A DNA stretch of 64,000 bases, taken from contig NZ_JABKDD010000001.1 of the NCBI RefSeq assembly GCF_013623905.1, forward strand, positions 372,001-436,000, read 5' to 3'. This stretch comes from Brevibacterium sediminis. Lineage in GTDB: Bacteria; Actinomycetota; Actinomycetes; Actinomycetales; Brevibacteriaceae. The notes below the pieces were generated by a model. That model was not told the origin of the DNA. It did not search any database and saw only the letters and a program-made list of their open reading frames with translations. Position numbers and translations under genes: made by a program. Shown here in pieces: positions 25,951 through 34,958 of this stretch (within the stretch, counting starts at the first letter, position 1; each line of letters opens with the position of its first letter).

Positions 25951-28900
25951 TGCGCTTCACCGCCGAGCGGCTTGCCGAGCTCACGGCTGCCGACCCTGCC
26001 CAGGCCTTCCCTCCGAGCCCGGAGCAGAAGGTGATCATCGAGGCCGACCCGGCACAGTCGATGAAAGTCACCGCCGGGGCCGGATCGGGAAAGACCACAG
26101 TCATCTCCCAGCGTGTGGTGTGGCTGGTCGCCAACGAATTCGTCTCTCCCGAAGAGATCCTCGGCCTGACCTTCACCCGCAAAGCAGTCGGAGAACTCGG
26201 CGGACGCATCCGAGTGCTTCTGTCGCGTCTGCGGCACAACCTCGGCCGGGGTCAGGACCTTTCACTGCCCGGTCTCGACAATCCGACCGTGTCCACATAC
26301 AACTCCTATGCCGCGTCCATCGTCAGCGAACACGGGGTGAGCATCGGCATCGAACCCGAAACTGTCCTCCTCGATGACGCCGCGGCACACACCATCGCCG
26401 GGACTCTCATCGATTCGACGCCACCCGACGAGATCCCCGGCGATTTCTCCCGCGAGACGATGATCGCCGATGTCATCGCCCTGGCAGGGCAGATGAATGA
26501 TCACGGTCGTGATGTCGACGACGTCACGGACTATCTTGAGCAGTGCCTGGCTGCCCTGGTGTCCAGCAAGGGCAAGCCCGTCGATCCCAGTGGACGACGG
26601 GCAAAGCTCGAAGCGAAGATCCGAACGGCCCGACTGGCTGATGCCTATATGCGCGCGAAACGGCGCAATCTGGCCATGGACTTCTCCGACCAGGTGCGAT
26701 TCGCCCAACGCATCCTCGACGAGGTGCCCGCCGCGGCCGAGGCCGAGAGAGCCAGGTGGAAGATCGTCCTCCTCGACGAGTTCCAAGACACCTCGGTGGC
26801 TCAGCTGAAGCTCTTGCGCGACCTCTTCCACTCCACCGCAGTGACCGCAGTCGGTGATCCCCGCCAGGCCATCTACGGTTGGCGCGGCGCCAGCGCCGAC
26901 AACATGGTGCGTTTCTCATCGGACTTCCGGGACGTCGAATCACTGTCGCTGAGCACAAGCTGGCGCAACGACCGCTCGATCCTGCAGGTGGCCAACCGCA
27001 TCGCCGCCGGACTCGCTGACAGCAGCGAGTCTCCGCTGTCGGCCCGCGATGATGCCGGTGAGGGCGAAGTCTGTGTCGAAATCAGCTCGGGTGCCCACGA
27101 TCCCGATTTCCTCACCACGGGCCTGCGCGCACTCACGGATTGGTTCCACACGATCCCCGCAGGTTCGTCGAAGGCCGTGCTGTGCCGCAAACGTGCCCAC
27201 TTCGCGCCGGTCGCGGCGGCGCTGGAAGCCGCCGGATTCGCTGTACACGTGCACGGTTCCTCCGGGCTGCTGACCGATCCCTTCGTCGCAGATCTGCGCG
27301 CGGTGCTCACCGCTGCGGTCGATCCTATGGCCGGCGACGAGATCATGAGGCTCGTCAGCGGACGCATGCTCGGCCTCGGCGCAGGCGACATCGCGGGGCT
27401 GCAGGCCTTCACTCGCCGTCAGACCGAGCGGCGAGCGTCCGAGCGAACCGAACCGGCCGCCGAGGAGGTGATCGCCGAAGCTATCGACCAGGCGACGATC
27501 GTCGAAGGCATCGATGAGCTCATCGAAGTGCGGCGCGTCCTCGACCAAGGAGCGCGGACAGCTGCTGACAGGGGACTCATCGCCGACTATCAGCGGTCCG
27601 GTCTGAGCTCGGAGGCGCTGCATCGTCTGGTCCGGTTGGCTCGCGCGCTGCGGGCCACCCGGTCGGGAACCGGCACCGTGGCTTCGATCATCCGCACCGC
27701 GATGTCCGAGACCGGAATCGATTCGGATATCTGGGGCCTCGGCGATTCGCTGCGCAATCTGCACAGAGCCTCCGTCGACGCTTTCCTCTCCGCGGCCAGC
27801 CAGTACTCGGCCACCGATGACAAACCCTCGATTACAGGCTTCCTTTCCTGGCTCAGTCTCATGGAAGCTCATGATGCGCTGAGCGTCGCCGAGCCGACGA
27901 CGGCAGCCGATGCGATCAACATCATGACCGTCCATGCCTCGAAGGGTCTGGAGTTCGACGCCGTCGCCGTTCCGTCTCTGGTGGTCAAGGACTTTCCCAC
28001 CGAGCCGCGGGACAAGGAAGGGTGGATGGATCGCACGGCTCTGCCGTACCCGTTGCGCGGTGACCGCGCACACCTCGTCGACTTCGACCTGCGGGAGGCC
28101 GAATTCGAGACGAAGAAGGCCCTGGATGAGTGGATCGGAGACTTCATCCGTCCACGGATCGCCGACGCGCACGAGGGGGAGGAGCGACGCCTCGCCTACG
28201 TGGCGTTCACTCGTGCGAAGAGGCATCTGTGGCTCGGGGCGGAACTGATGGGTTCGCGCGCGGTTCCCGACGACCCCTCGCCCTTCCTCACCGAAGCGAT
28301 CGAAGCCTTGGGCCTCGAAGTGGAGATTCCGGAACCTGCCGACGACACGGCGGAGGACCGCATCGAGACCACTCCATGGCCGGTGCCGCGCACGAAGCAG
28401 GTCGCCGCCGCACAGCGAGCCGCCGGTTGGGTCGAAGCGAGCCCGGACGTCAGCTTGGAGTCCTTGGCCGATAATCCGGGAACGATCGGGCGCTTCGCCG
28501 CTCAGGCCCTGCGCATCGGTGACCGGCCCGAAGCGGTGTCCGCTGCGGCCATGCCCGACCGTCTGTCGGCAACGGCGCTGGTCGCATGGAGGAGGGACCC
28601 GCAGGGTTTCCGTACGCAGACCCTGCGTCCGATCCCGGCTCCGCCCAGCCGGGCGGCCGAGATCGGAACGACCTTCCATTCCTGGGTGGAACAGCACTTC
28701 GGCCAGTCGAGCATCGAAATCGGCGAAGACGAATCAGTGAGACCGATCGACGCCGCGACGGTCCAACGGCTGCAGGAGACATTCTCAGCCTCCGAGTTCG
28801 CGACGCGTCGGGCCGACCATGTGGAGATGTCCTTCGAACTCGTCCTCGGCAGATTCCGGGTGCCGGGGAAGATCGATGCGGTCTTCATCACCGGGGATCA

Positions 28901-29129
28901 TGCCGAAGTTGTGGATTGGAAGACCTCGAAGAAACCCGATGCGGCAGTGCTCGAAGTGATGAAATGGCAGCTGGCGCTCTACCGGTTCGCGATTCTCAGG
29001 GTGCATCCGGAGATCGCCGAGGTGACGGGGACGTTCTACTTCGTCGGCAGTGACGACATCGTGCAGTTCACAGATCTGCCTGATGAGGCCGAAGTCGTCG
29101 AATGGCTGGAAGACAACGACATGGGCTGA
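25950..29129 (+). CDS. adnB: AdnB-type helicase-nuclease subunit
   Basis: 1059 residues. The start ATG overlaps the adnA stop and follows GGAGGAG. The motor is complete: GAGSGKTT (43-50), LTFTRKA, LLDEFQDTS (D276-E277), GDPRQAIYGWRGAS, TVHASKGLEFD and RRLAYVAFTRAK. The C-terminal RecB-like nuclease has TTFHSWVEQH, KIDAVF and VVDWKTSKKP (D989, K991). As partner of AdnA it should be the active, leading ATP-driven motor of a heterodimeric end-resection machine, with each subunit cutting one strand (known for mycobacterial AdnAB). No Fe-S Cys quartet is seen here. Confidence 0.87.
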   Translation: MRFTAERLAELTAADPAQAFPPSPEQKVIIEADPAQSMKVTAGAGSGKTTVISQRVVWLVANEFVSPEEILGLTFTRKAVGELGGRIRVLLSRLRHNLGRGQDLSLPGLDNPTVSTYNSYAASIVSEHGVSIGIEPETVLLDDAAAHTIAGTLIDSTPPDEIPGDFSRETMIADVIALAGQMNDHGRDVDDVTDYLEQCLAALVSSKGKPVDPSGRRAKLEAKIRTARLADAYMRAKRRNLAMDFSDQVRFAQRILDEVPAAAEAERARWKIVLLDEFQDTSVAQLKLLRDLFHSTAVTAVGDPRQAIYGWRGASADNMVRFSSDFRDVESLSLSTSWRNDRSILQVANRIAAGLADSSESPLSARDDAGEGEVCVEISSGAHDPDFLTTGLRALTDWFHTIPAGSSKAVLCRKRAHFAPVAAALEAAGFAVHVHGSSGLLTDPFVADLRAVLTAAVDPMAGDEIMRLVSGRMLGLGAGDIAGLQAFTRRQTERRASERTEPAAEEVIAEAIDQATIVEGIDELIEVRRVLDQGARTAADRGLIADYQRSGLSSEALHRLVRLARALRATRSGTGTVASIIRTAMSETGIDSDIWGLGDSLRNLHRASVDAFLSAASQYSATDDKPSITGFLSWLSLMEAHDALSVAEPTTAADAINIMTVHASKGLEFDAVAVPSLVVKDFPTEPRDKEGWMDRTALPYPLRGDRAHLVDFDLREAEFETKKALDEWIGDFIRPRIADAHEGEERRLAYVAFTRAKRHLWLGAELMGSRAVPDDPSPFLTEAIEALGLEVEIPEPADDTAEDRIETTPWPVPRTKQVAAAQRAAGWVEASPDVSLESLADNPGTIGRFAAQALRIGDRPEAVSAAAMPDRLSATALVAWRRDPQGFRTQTLRPIPAPPSRAAEIGTTFHSWVEQHFGQSSIEIGEDESVRPIDAATVQRLQETFSASEFATRRADHVEMSFELVLGRFRVPGKIDAVFITGDHAEVVDWKTSKKPDAAVLEVMKWQLALYRFAILRVHPEIAEVTGTFYFVGSDDIVQFTDLPDEAEVVEWLEDNDMG

Positions 29130-29131
29130 GA

Positions 29132-30358
29132 TCAGCGGATCCGGCCGGTCTCTTCCCCGTCATCAGTTTCGTCGGCGTCCCGAGTCGGCTCGGTCCGCAC
29201 CTGCGATCCCGGCTCGGAGTCGAACTCCGAATCGTCTTCCGAGGGCGCCGACGGAGGCTGAGCTCCGGGAATGAACACATCGGGGGCTGCGGTCTCCGTG
29301 ATCGCGGCTTCCACGTCGGGAGCATCGGCCGCTGCCGGGGCAGAGGAATTCGGGGCCGCTCCGCGAGTGTCTCCACCGTCTGCAGGTTCGATCGCGGACT
29401 CAGAAGTCGGTTCCTCAGTGGAGGCGGCTGCATCGGCGGAGGAACCGAACAGGACCTCATTGAACGAGCTGAGGAGCCCGGCGGCATCCTCGACGGCGGT
29501 TTCATCCCCGGAGTCGACCGCCTCGAGCAGCCAGTCGAGCACTGCGAATTCGGCCAACAGCTCGGCGCGGGCAATGACATGCTCGTCGGCGCGGGGCCGG
29601 GAATTGCGGTACTCCTCGTAGAAGGTCGGCAGGGCGGCAGGATCGATCAGCGCGGAGGCCGCCGCCAGATCGATGGCCGGATCGGCGACGCGCAGACGAC
29701 CGATCTCGGCGAGTGCGAGCACTCGCTCCTGATCGGTATAGACGCTCGTCTCATCGAGAGAACCGTGGATGGGCGTGGCAAGGAAATGCCAGAGCGCCAC
29801 CTTCTCGAATTCCTCCTCCCAATGCTGCAGCAGAGACGACGGGACTCGTCCGGTGCTCGCCGCCTGGTCGAGGCGCTCAAGGATGAGGAACTGTGATCGA
29901 GAGGGATCCTCCACCGGGAAACCGGCATCGGCGACGGGCTCGGGCGCAGCCGAATGCAGAGTCGCCAGAGCCTGGGCCAGCGAACTGGCCCGCGCAGTGT
30001 CGGAGATGGGCACATCGCCCAGCGGCGCACCCGGCAGCGGATCGGCTAGTGTCACAGTCGTCGGGGACGACGTGTCGAAGTAGTCGGCGTCCACCTCGGT
30101 GATGGCCCGCAGGCGCGGCCATACGAAGTCAGCGTGTGGATACATGGACTCGTAGATTCGTCCCGCCTCGGCTGCTGAGCCGATGTCCGCGGTCCGATCG
30201 AGCTGGGTCTGAGCCGTTGCGACGAGCTGCTGATCGTCATCGCCGAGCAGGACTCTGACTCCGGCATCCAGCGGCGGCAGGGGTGTCCATGTCGTCGGGA
30301 CGAAGCCGTCGAGCATCGTCGCCGCGATCGCAGTCAACTTGAGCGCCTTGGTATCCAC
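29132..30358 (-). CDS. APH-like phosphotransferase fold, catalytic residues lost
   Basis: 408 residues from the GTG at 30358; an ATG at 30448 would give 438, but its extension has no ribosome binding site and is low-complexity. The core resembles aminoglycoside/macrolide phosphotransferases: LILERLDQ hinge, then HGSLDETSVY at the catalytic loop and ADPAIDLA after it. The consensus HGDxxxxN is changed to HGS....S (S200, S205), and the metal-binding Asp segment reads LAEIGRL, so kinase activity is doubtful. The C-terminal 130 residues are acidic Ser/Ala/Pro-rich disorder. It is convergent with adnB (2-bp gap) and divergent from nudC, inside a DNA-repair block. Confidence 0.6.
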   Translation of the reverse strand: MDTKALKLTAIAATMLDGFVPTTWTPLPPLDAGVRVLLGDDDQQLVATAQTQLDRTADIGSAAEAGRIYESMYPHADFVWPRLRAITEVDADYFDTSSPTTVTLADPLPGAPLGDVPISDTARASSLAQALATLHSAAPEPVADAGFPVEDPSRSQFLILERLDQAASTGRVPSSLLQHWEEEFEKVALWHFLATPIHGSLDETSVYTDQERVLALAEIGRLRVADPAIDLAAASALIDPAALPTFYEEYRNSRPRADEHVIARAELLAEFAVLDWLLEAVDSGDETAVEDAAGLLSSFNEVLFGSSADAAASTEEPTSESAIEPADGGDTRGAAPNSSAPAAADAPDVEAAITETAAPDVFIPGAQPPSAPSEDDSEFDSEPGSQVRTEPTRDADETDDGEETGRIR

Positions 30359-30495
30359 CTTCCCCAATCTACCGTCTGGGTTCGACTGAGACACGGGACT
30401 CGCCGTCGAGCGTGTCTGCCGAGGGGACATTCGGGTCCGGTCAGGCATTCACGGCCACGGTCTGAGTGTCAGGACGCTGAGATATCGTGGAGGGC

Positions 30496-31473
30496 ATGAA
30501 GCCATTGCCTCCAGTGCAGCCGATCAGCCTCGCCCGACACGGAATCGATCGGGACCATCTGACTCGGGGCCACGACGGAGACCTCAGCGAGATCTGGGCC
30601 TCAGGGGCCCTCGCCGTCCTCGAACATCGCGGATCGCTGCTCGTCGCCGGCGGCGGGCTCTTCCTGACCGACCGCGAAGCTGTGCCGGAGGGCCAGACGG
30701 AGGTCTACCTCGGCCGAGACCCACAGGGCACCCGCTATATCGGAGTGTCCTTGGACGACGACGGTCGCAGCCACGTCGATTCCCGATTGGACGCCTCTCG
30801 CGCCCGGGACGCCACCGATCTGCTGACCGCTCCGGGAGAGGGGATCGACAGTTCCGAACCCGTCTGGCTGACCCTGCGTCATCTCGCCGAAGCCCTTGAC
30901 GATGTGCAGGTATCCCTGGCCTGCGAGATCGTCGGTTTGGGAAACTGGCATCGTGCACACCTGTTCTCCCCGCGCACCGGCGCACCTACCACTCCGATCA
31001 TGGGCGGATGGGTCCGCCGCGATCCGGTGACCGGAAGCGAACACTTTCCCCGCACCGATCCGGCAGTCATCGTCGTCATCGTCAACACCGATGACGACGG
31101 AGTCGAACGTGTCCTGTTGGGCAACAACGCCGCCTGGGAATCCGACCGGTATTCGCTCCTGGCCGGATTCGTCGAACCGGGTGAGACACTCGAACACGCG
31201 GTGATCCGCGAGATCTGGGAAGAAGCTCATCTCGAAGTCACCGAACCTCGGTATCTGGGCTCTCAGCCGTGGCCGTTTCCCTGTTCGCTCATGCTCGGCT
31301 TCTCGGCCGTCGCTCCCAGCCGAGACTTCGCCGCCGACGAGGCTGAGATCGCCTCGCTGCGCTGGTTCACCCGGGCGGAGCTGCGCGCTGCCATTGCGAA
31401 CGGCGAGGTGCGCGCTCCATCGACGATCTCCATCGCCGGTCAGCTCCTGTACAGCTGGTTGGACAACGCATGA
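30496..31473 (+). CDS. nudC: NADH pyrophosphatase/NAD-capped RNA decapping Nudix protein
   Basis: 325 residues from ATG 30496 (GTG 30487 is an alternative). It shows the NudC-specific SQPWPFPCS motif and a Nudix box GFVEPGETLEHAVIREIWEE followed by AHL, where the usual EExGU Gly is His. The zinc-ribbon segment reads FSPRTGAPT, so the Cys ligands common in this family are absent. It hydrolyses NAD(H) and may remove NAD caps from RNA. The stop overlaps the uvrD2 start (ATGA), as in the mycobacterial nudC-uvrD2 neighbourhood. Confidence 0.85.
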   Translation: MKPLPPVQPISLARHGIDRDHLTRGHDGDLSEIWASGALAVLEHRGSLLVAGGGLFLTDREAVPEGQTEVYLGRDPQGTRYIGVSLDDDGRSHVDSRLDASRARDATDLLTAPGEGIDSSEPVWLTLRHLAEALDDVQVSLACEIVGLGNWHRAHLFSPRTGAPTTPIMGGWVRRDPVTGSEHFPRTDPAVIVVIVNTDDDGVERVLLGNNAAWESDRYSLLAGFVEPGETLEHAVIREIWEEAHLEVTEPRYLGSQPWPFPCSLMLGFSAVAPSRDFAADEAEIASLRWFTRAELRAAIANGEVRAPSTISIAGQLLYSWLDNA

Positions 31474-33509
31474 ATGCTTCGGCCACGGCCCTGCTCGAGG
31501 CCTTGGACGAGGAACAGCGCGCCGTCGCCACCCATTTCGACTCACCGGTGATCGTCCTCGCGGGTGCCGGCACCGGTAAGACCCGCGCCATGACGCACCG
31601 GATCGCCTTTGGAATTGCGTCGGATGTGTTCCCTGCCAACCATGTCCTCGCGCTGACATTCACCGCCAAGGCGGCGGGGGAGATGCGCTCACGCCTGCGC
31701 GGACTCGGAGTCCCCGCGGTCCAAGCCCGTACGTTCCACTCCGCAGCGCTGCGTCAGCTGCGGTTCTTCTGGGACCGGTTCGCCGAAGGAGACTTTCCGC
31801 GGATCATCGAGAACAAGGCGGGCATCATCGGCTCGGTCATGCAGAGCCTCGGGTTGGAGACCAGTCGGGAACTGACCAGAGACGTCGCGTCGGAGATCGA
31901 GTTCGCGGCCTCGTCCCTGCTCGGCGTCGACGACTATGCGACGAAGGCAGCGGCCTGGGACCTCCCCGGTCAGCTGAGCGTCGACGATATGGTGCGGATC
32001 TTCGAAGCCTACGGGGAGGCGAAGACACGGGGACGGCTGCTCGATTTCGATGATGTGCTCCTCGTGCTCTCGGGAGTTCTGGCCGAGTATCCGGCGATCG
32101 CAGCCGAGATCCGCGAACAGTACAGGCACTTCGTCGTCGACGAGTTCCAAGACGTCTCGCCGCTCCAATACGATGTTCTCTCCCGGTGGCTGGGCCCCCG
32201 TGACAATCTCTGCGTCGTCGGCGATCCCGCTCAGACCATCTATACCTTCGCGGGAGCCGATGCGAGCCTGCTCGGTTCGCTCAGCACGTCGATGCCCGAG
32301 GCCAGAACGATCCGCCTGGTGCGCAACTACCGGTCGTCCCAGGCCATCGTGTCCACCGCGAACAATCTGCTGCGACACACCTCTCGGACCGCGCTGACCT
32401 TGCGGACCGACAACCCGATGGGCCGCCTGCCGCGCATGGTGGAGTATCCGACCGACGAGGCCGAGGCCACCGGGGTCGTCCAGGCTATCTCGGCAGAGAT
32501 CCAGGCCGGACGTCGTCCGCGCAACATCGCAGTCCTCTTCCGCACGAACGGACAGAGTCCCTCCTACGAACAGGCTCTGGCCGCAGCCGGGATTCCCTAT
32601 GTGCTGCGCGGCGGAGAGCGCTTCTTCGCGCGCAAAGAGGTCAAGGAGGCCGTTCTCATGCTCAAGGCCGCACGCGCGACCTCGAGCGGACAGCGTCTGA
32701 CCGAAGCCGTGACAGAGGTTCTCGGCTCTCTCGGATTCACCCGAGAGCCGCCGGCCGCCGGAGCCGGCAGACAGCGTTGGGAATCGCTCAAAGCCCTCGT
32801 CGACCTCGCCGAGGAGCATCAGCACGGTCAGGAACTCCCTGTGCCGATGGAGGTCTTCCTCAGCGACCTGTCGGATCGTGCCGAGCACCAGTTCGCCCCG
32901 GACATCGAAGGCGTCACTCTGGCTTCCTTCCACGCGGCGAAGGGCCTGGAATGGGACAGTGTGCACCTGGTGGGTCTCAGCGAAGGTCTGCTGCCCATCA
33001 GCTATGCCCAGACGCCTCGAGCCATCGCTGAGGAACGTCGCCTGTTCTACGTGGCGCTGACGCGTGCAGGCACAGACCTGCGGATGAGCTGGTCGCTGGC
33101 CCGGTTCGACTCCAAACAGAGACCGCGGAGGTCATCACGCTTCCTCGCCGAACTCGGGCAGTCGGGACCGACGATGGGAGATGGCCGCACAGCGTCGAAC
33201 TCTGCGGCGCTCAACCGCTGCCGCGGCTGCGGGAGGGCATTGGTCTCGCACCTCGACCGTGCACTCGGACGATGTGCGGACTGTCCTGCCGACATCGATC
33301 TCGAGCTGCTGGACCGTCTGCGACGCTGGCGGGTGCGCATCGGAATGGAGCAGGGACTGCCGCCGTACCTCGTTCTCACGGACACCTCGCTGTCAGTCAT
33401 CGCGGAGGTCCGTCCCCGCACCCTCGACGAACTTGCGCGGGTCCCCGGCATCGGTGCGACGAAGCTCGAACTCTACGGAACTCACCTACTGGGTCTGCTC
33501 GGCGACTGA
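31470..33509 (+). CDS. uvrD2: UvrD2-type superfamily I DNA helicase with tetracysteine and HRDC domain
   Basis: 679 residues. Motor motifs: GAGTGKTR (32-39), LTFTAKAAGEMR, VDEFQDVS, VGDPAQTIYTFAGA, RNYRSS, SFHAAKGLEWD and RRLFYVALTRAG. A C-terminal zinc-type tetracysteine CRGCGRAL...GRCADCP (about 590-615) is followed by an HRDC domain (PRTLDELARVPGIG). This layout is specific to actinobacterial UvrD2, a 3'-5' helicase essential in mycobacteria. It is translationally coupled to nudC. The 3' end overlaps the convergent gene by 24 bases with no room for a terminator. Confidence 0.92.
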   Translation: MNASATALLEALDEEQRAVATHFDSPVIVLAGAGTGKTRAMTHRIAFGIASDVFPANHVLALTFTAKAAGEMRSRLRGLGVPAVQARTFHSAALRQLRFFWDRFAEGDFPRIIENKAGIIGSVMQSLGLETSRELTRDVASEIEFAASSLLGVDDYATKAAAWDLPGQLSVDDMVRIFEAYGEAKTRGRLLDFDDVLLVLSGVLAEYPAIAAEIREQYRHFVVDEFQDVSPLQYDVLSRWLGPRDNLCVVGDPAQTIYTFAGADASLLGSLSTSMPEARTIRLVRNYRSSQAIVSTANNLLRHTSRTALTLRTDNPMGRLPRMVEYPTDEAEATGVVQAISAEIQAGRRPRNIAVLFRTNGQSPSYEQALAAAGIPYVLRGGERFFARKEVKEAVLMLKAARATSSGQRLTEAVTEVLGSLGFTREPPAAGAGRQRWESLKALVDLAEEHQHGQELPVPMEVFLSDLSDRAEHQFAPDIEGVTLASFHAAKGLEWDSVHLVGLSEGLLPISYAQTPRAIAEERRLFYVALTRAGTDLRMSWSLARFDSKQRPRRSSRFLAELGQSGPTMGDGRTASNSAALNRCRGCGRALVSHLDRALGRCADCPADIDLELLDRLRRWRVRIGMEQGLPPYLVLTDTSLSVIAEVRPRTLDELARVPGIGATKLELYGTHLLGLLGD

Positions 33510-34388
33510 CCCGAAATCCGGGACCGGCGTGCGACACTGGCAGCGATCGTGGAAGGTCATTCCACTATCCGTGACCTCGCCGGCATCCAAGGTGACCACG
33601 CGTCGGATCGGTGCTGTTTCGGGGCGCAGCAGCGCCTGACGAAGCATCTGAACAACATGCGCCGAACCGAGGATGCGTGCGGCGGGATCGCTGAGGCTCT
33701 CACGCTCCGGCAGGGCACGCAGACGCGGATGCTGATCGAGCCAACCGGCATCGCTGTCCTTCCGGTGCAGGCAGGAACACACAGAGCACGGTGTCGAACC
33801 GGGCCGGATGAGTCCCGTGATCTCCACAGACTGCTCACCGAGGACGACCTGACAGTGGTCGACTTCGCGATCACTGAGCCACATGGCGGAATTGAGGTCC
33901 GGAACCAGGTGAGAACTCGTGACCACCACCGGTGAAGCCATGAGATCGAGCTCCTCGACACGGCGAGCCGCGGCGACGGCGAATCCGAGAGCCGCCAGCT
34001 GCCCTTCGACATGGGAGCGCAATGGACCCGTGACCAGCACGGGCCGGGACCTGAGGACCTGGGAGACCCGATCCGGCGACAGATTGAATATGCGCGCCGC
34101 GGCGAAGACCGGGGACCCCTTCGGTACGGCGCCGCCGTCCGCGTCGGCCGGGATGAGGACACCTGCCTCGCCGAGGAGGGTGATGAGGGAGCTCGCCCTG
34201 CTGAGGTCGACCCCGAGTTCCTGAGCGCGTGAATAGAACTGAGCCGAGCCGATGCCGAGACGGAGATCTTCGATGAGACTGGCGTCACCGAGCAGCAGCC
34301 CATCGATGAGCACAGGATCATCTGCGCCGAACTGGATGCACGAGGACGAACGCCATGTGATGGGAACACTCGGAAAGATTCTGAACAT
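33486..34388 (-). CDS. TOMM cyclodehydratase/ThiF-like orphan protein
   Basis: 300 residues from the ATG at 34388, preceded by AAGGGG at a suitable distance; the frame stays open to 34610, but that part lacks a ribosome binding site and crosses the DnaA-box cluster. Features: a winged-helix-like N-terminal part (DGLLLGDASLIEDLRLG), then a degenerate Rossmann/E1-like domain, GLIRPGSTPCSVCSCLHRKD, and a terminal HDRCQCRTP. The CxxC...CxC pattern resembles leader-binding cyclodehydratase partners of YcaO enzymes, but no YcaO or precursor peptide is nearby. Function is unknown. It is convergent with uvrD2. Confidence 0.55.
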   Translation of the reverse strand: MFRIFPSVPITWRSSSCIQFGADDPVLIDGLLLGDASLIEDLRLGIGSAQFYSRAQELGVDLSRASSLITLLGEAGVLIPADADGGAVPKGSPVFAAARIFNLSPDRVSQVLRSRPVLVTGPLRSHVEGQLAALGFAVAAARRVEELDLMASPVVVTSSHLVPDLNSAMWLSDREVDHCQVVLGEQSVEITGLIRPGSTPCSVCSCLHRKDSDAGWLDQHPRLRALPERESLSDPAARILGSAHVVQMLRQALLRPETAPIRRVVTLDAGEVTDSGMTFHDRCQCRTPVPDFGSVAEQTQ

Positions 34389-34958
34389 CTCGGCCCCTTC
34401 GCCTCGCCATCGTGGAGACTTCCACAGTAGTGAACGAGAGCCGGAATGGCCACGGCAGGAGAGAAGTTGTGGATAATCCTGTGGAAAAACGGCTGAGGAC
34501 AGGCCGGGAAGCGCGTCCCGGCATGCCCTCAGCCGCATAGTGCCCCAGGCGCTCGCGAGGACTCGTGCGGCTTCCCCTTCCGCACGCATCCTCGGGTTTT
34601 CCGGGGTCAAGCATAGAACTTATTCCGCAAAAGCCTCCGCGTCAATGCACCGTCATGCACAGACACGTCAACAGCCTGTGGATAACCTGTGGGAATCGCC
34701 GTGGAGTCTGTGGAGGAAAGGCGCCTTGAGTGTCGATATGACTGTTGATAAACACGCTCCCGGGTCGGATCAGCTCCCGTTCTGCGGGGACTGCGTTCTC
34801 GGAGGCGGCTGTGGACGGGGGATTCGACCTCAACTTTTCGGCAGACTCAGGAAACTCACAAACTCCGAAGGCTGTTCGTCTTCAGAACCGCTGCAGAGAC
34901 GCCGCCACGGTGCCGGTGGCACTGTCACCGTGTCAGTGCGGTTTCCTATGATGGTCCG
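34389..34958. other. 570-bp non-coding divergent region with DnaA boxes
   Basis: No credible gene was found on either strand; in particular there is no whiB7, which occupies this neighbourhood in mycobacteria. The region carries the DnaA-box cluster listed separately and a compound hairpin at 34491-34534 (ggctgagg/cctcagcc outside, gccggga/tcccggc inside). It separates the TOMM-like gene (-) from the metallopeptidase gene (+). Confidence 0.6.
34468..34751 (+). promoter_or_regulatory. Cluster of DnaA boxes
   Basis: Reading the plus strand, TGTGGATAA (reverse complement of TTATCCACA) occurs perfectly at 34468-34476 and 34677-34685. One-mismatch copies are TGTGGAAAA at 34480-34488 and TGTTGATAA at 34743-34751; weaker ones are at 34688-34696 and 34709-34717. 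All are in the same orientation, and the first two start 12 bases apart. No dnaA or dnaN gene is in the window, so this is more likely a DnaA titration, reactivation or transcription-control site than oriC. Confidence 0.65.

Noticed and set aside
34388..34610. 74-residue N-terminal extension of the TOMM-like protein
   Set aside because: No ribosome binding site upstream of 34610, composition unlike the rest, and it would overlap DnaA boxes and a hairpin; the ATG at 34388 has a good AAGGGG site.
34389..34958. Possible oriC because of the DnaA boxes
   Set aside because: Actinobacterial oriC lies between dnaA and dnaN; neither is present, so a secondary DnaA-binding locus is favoured.
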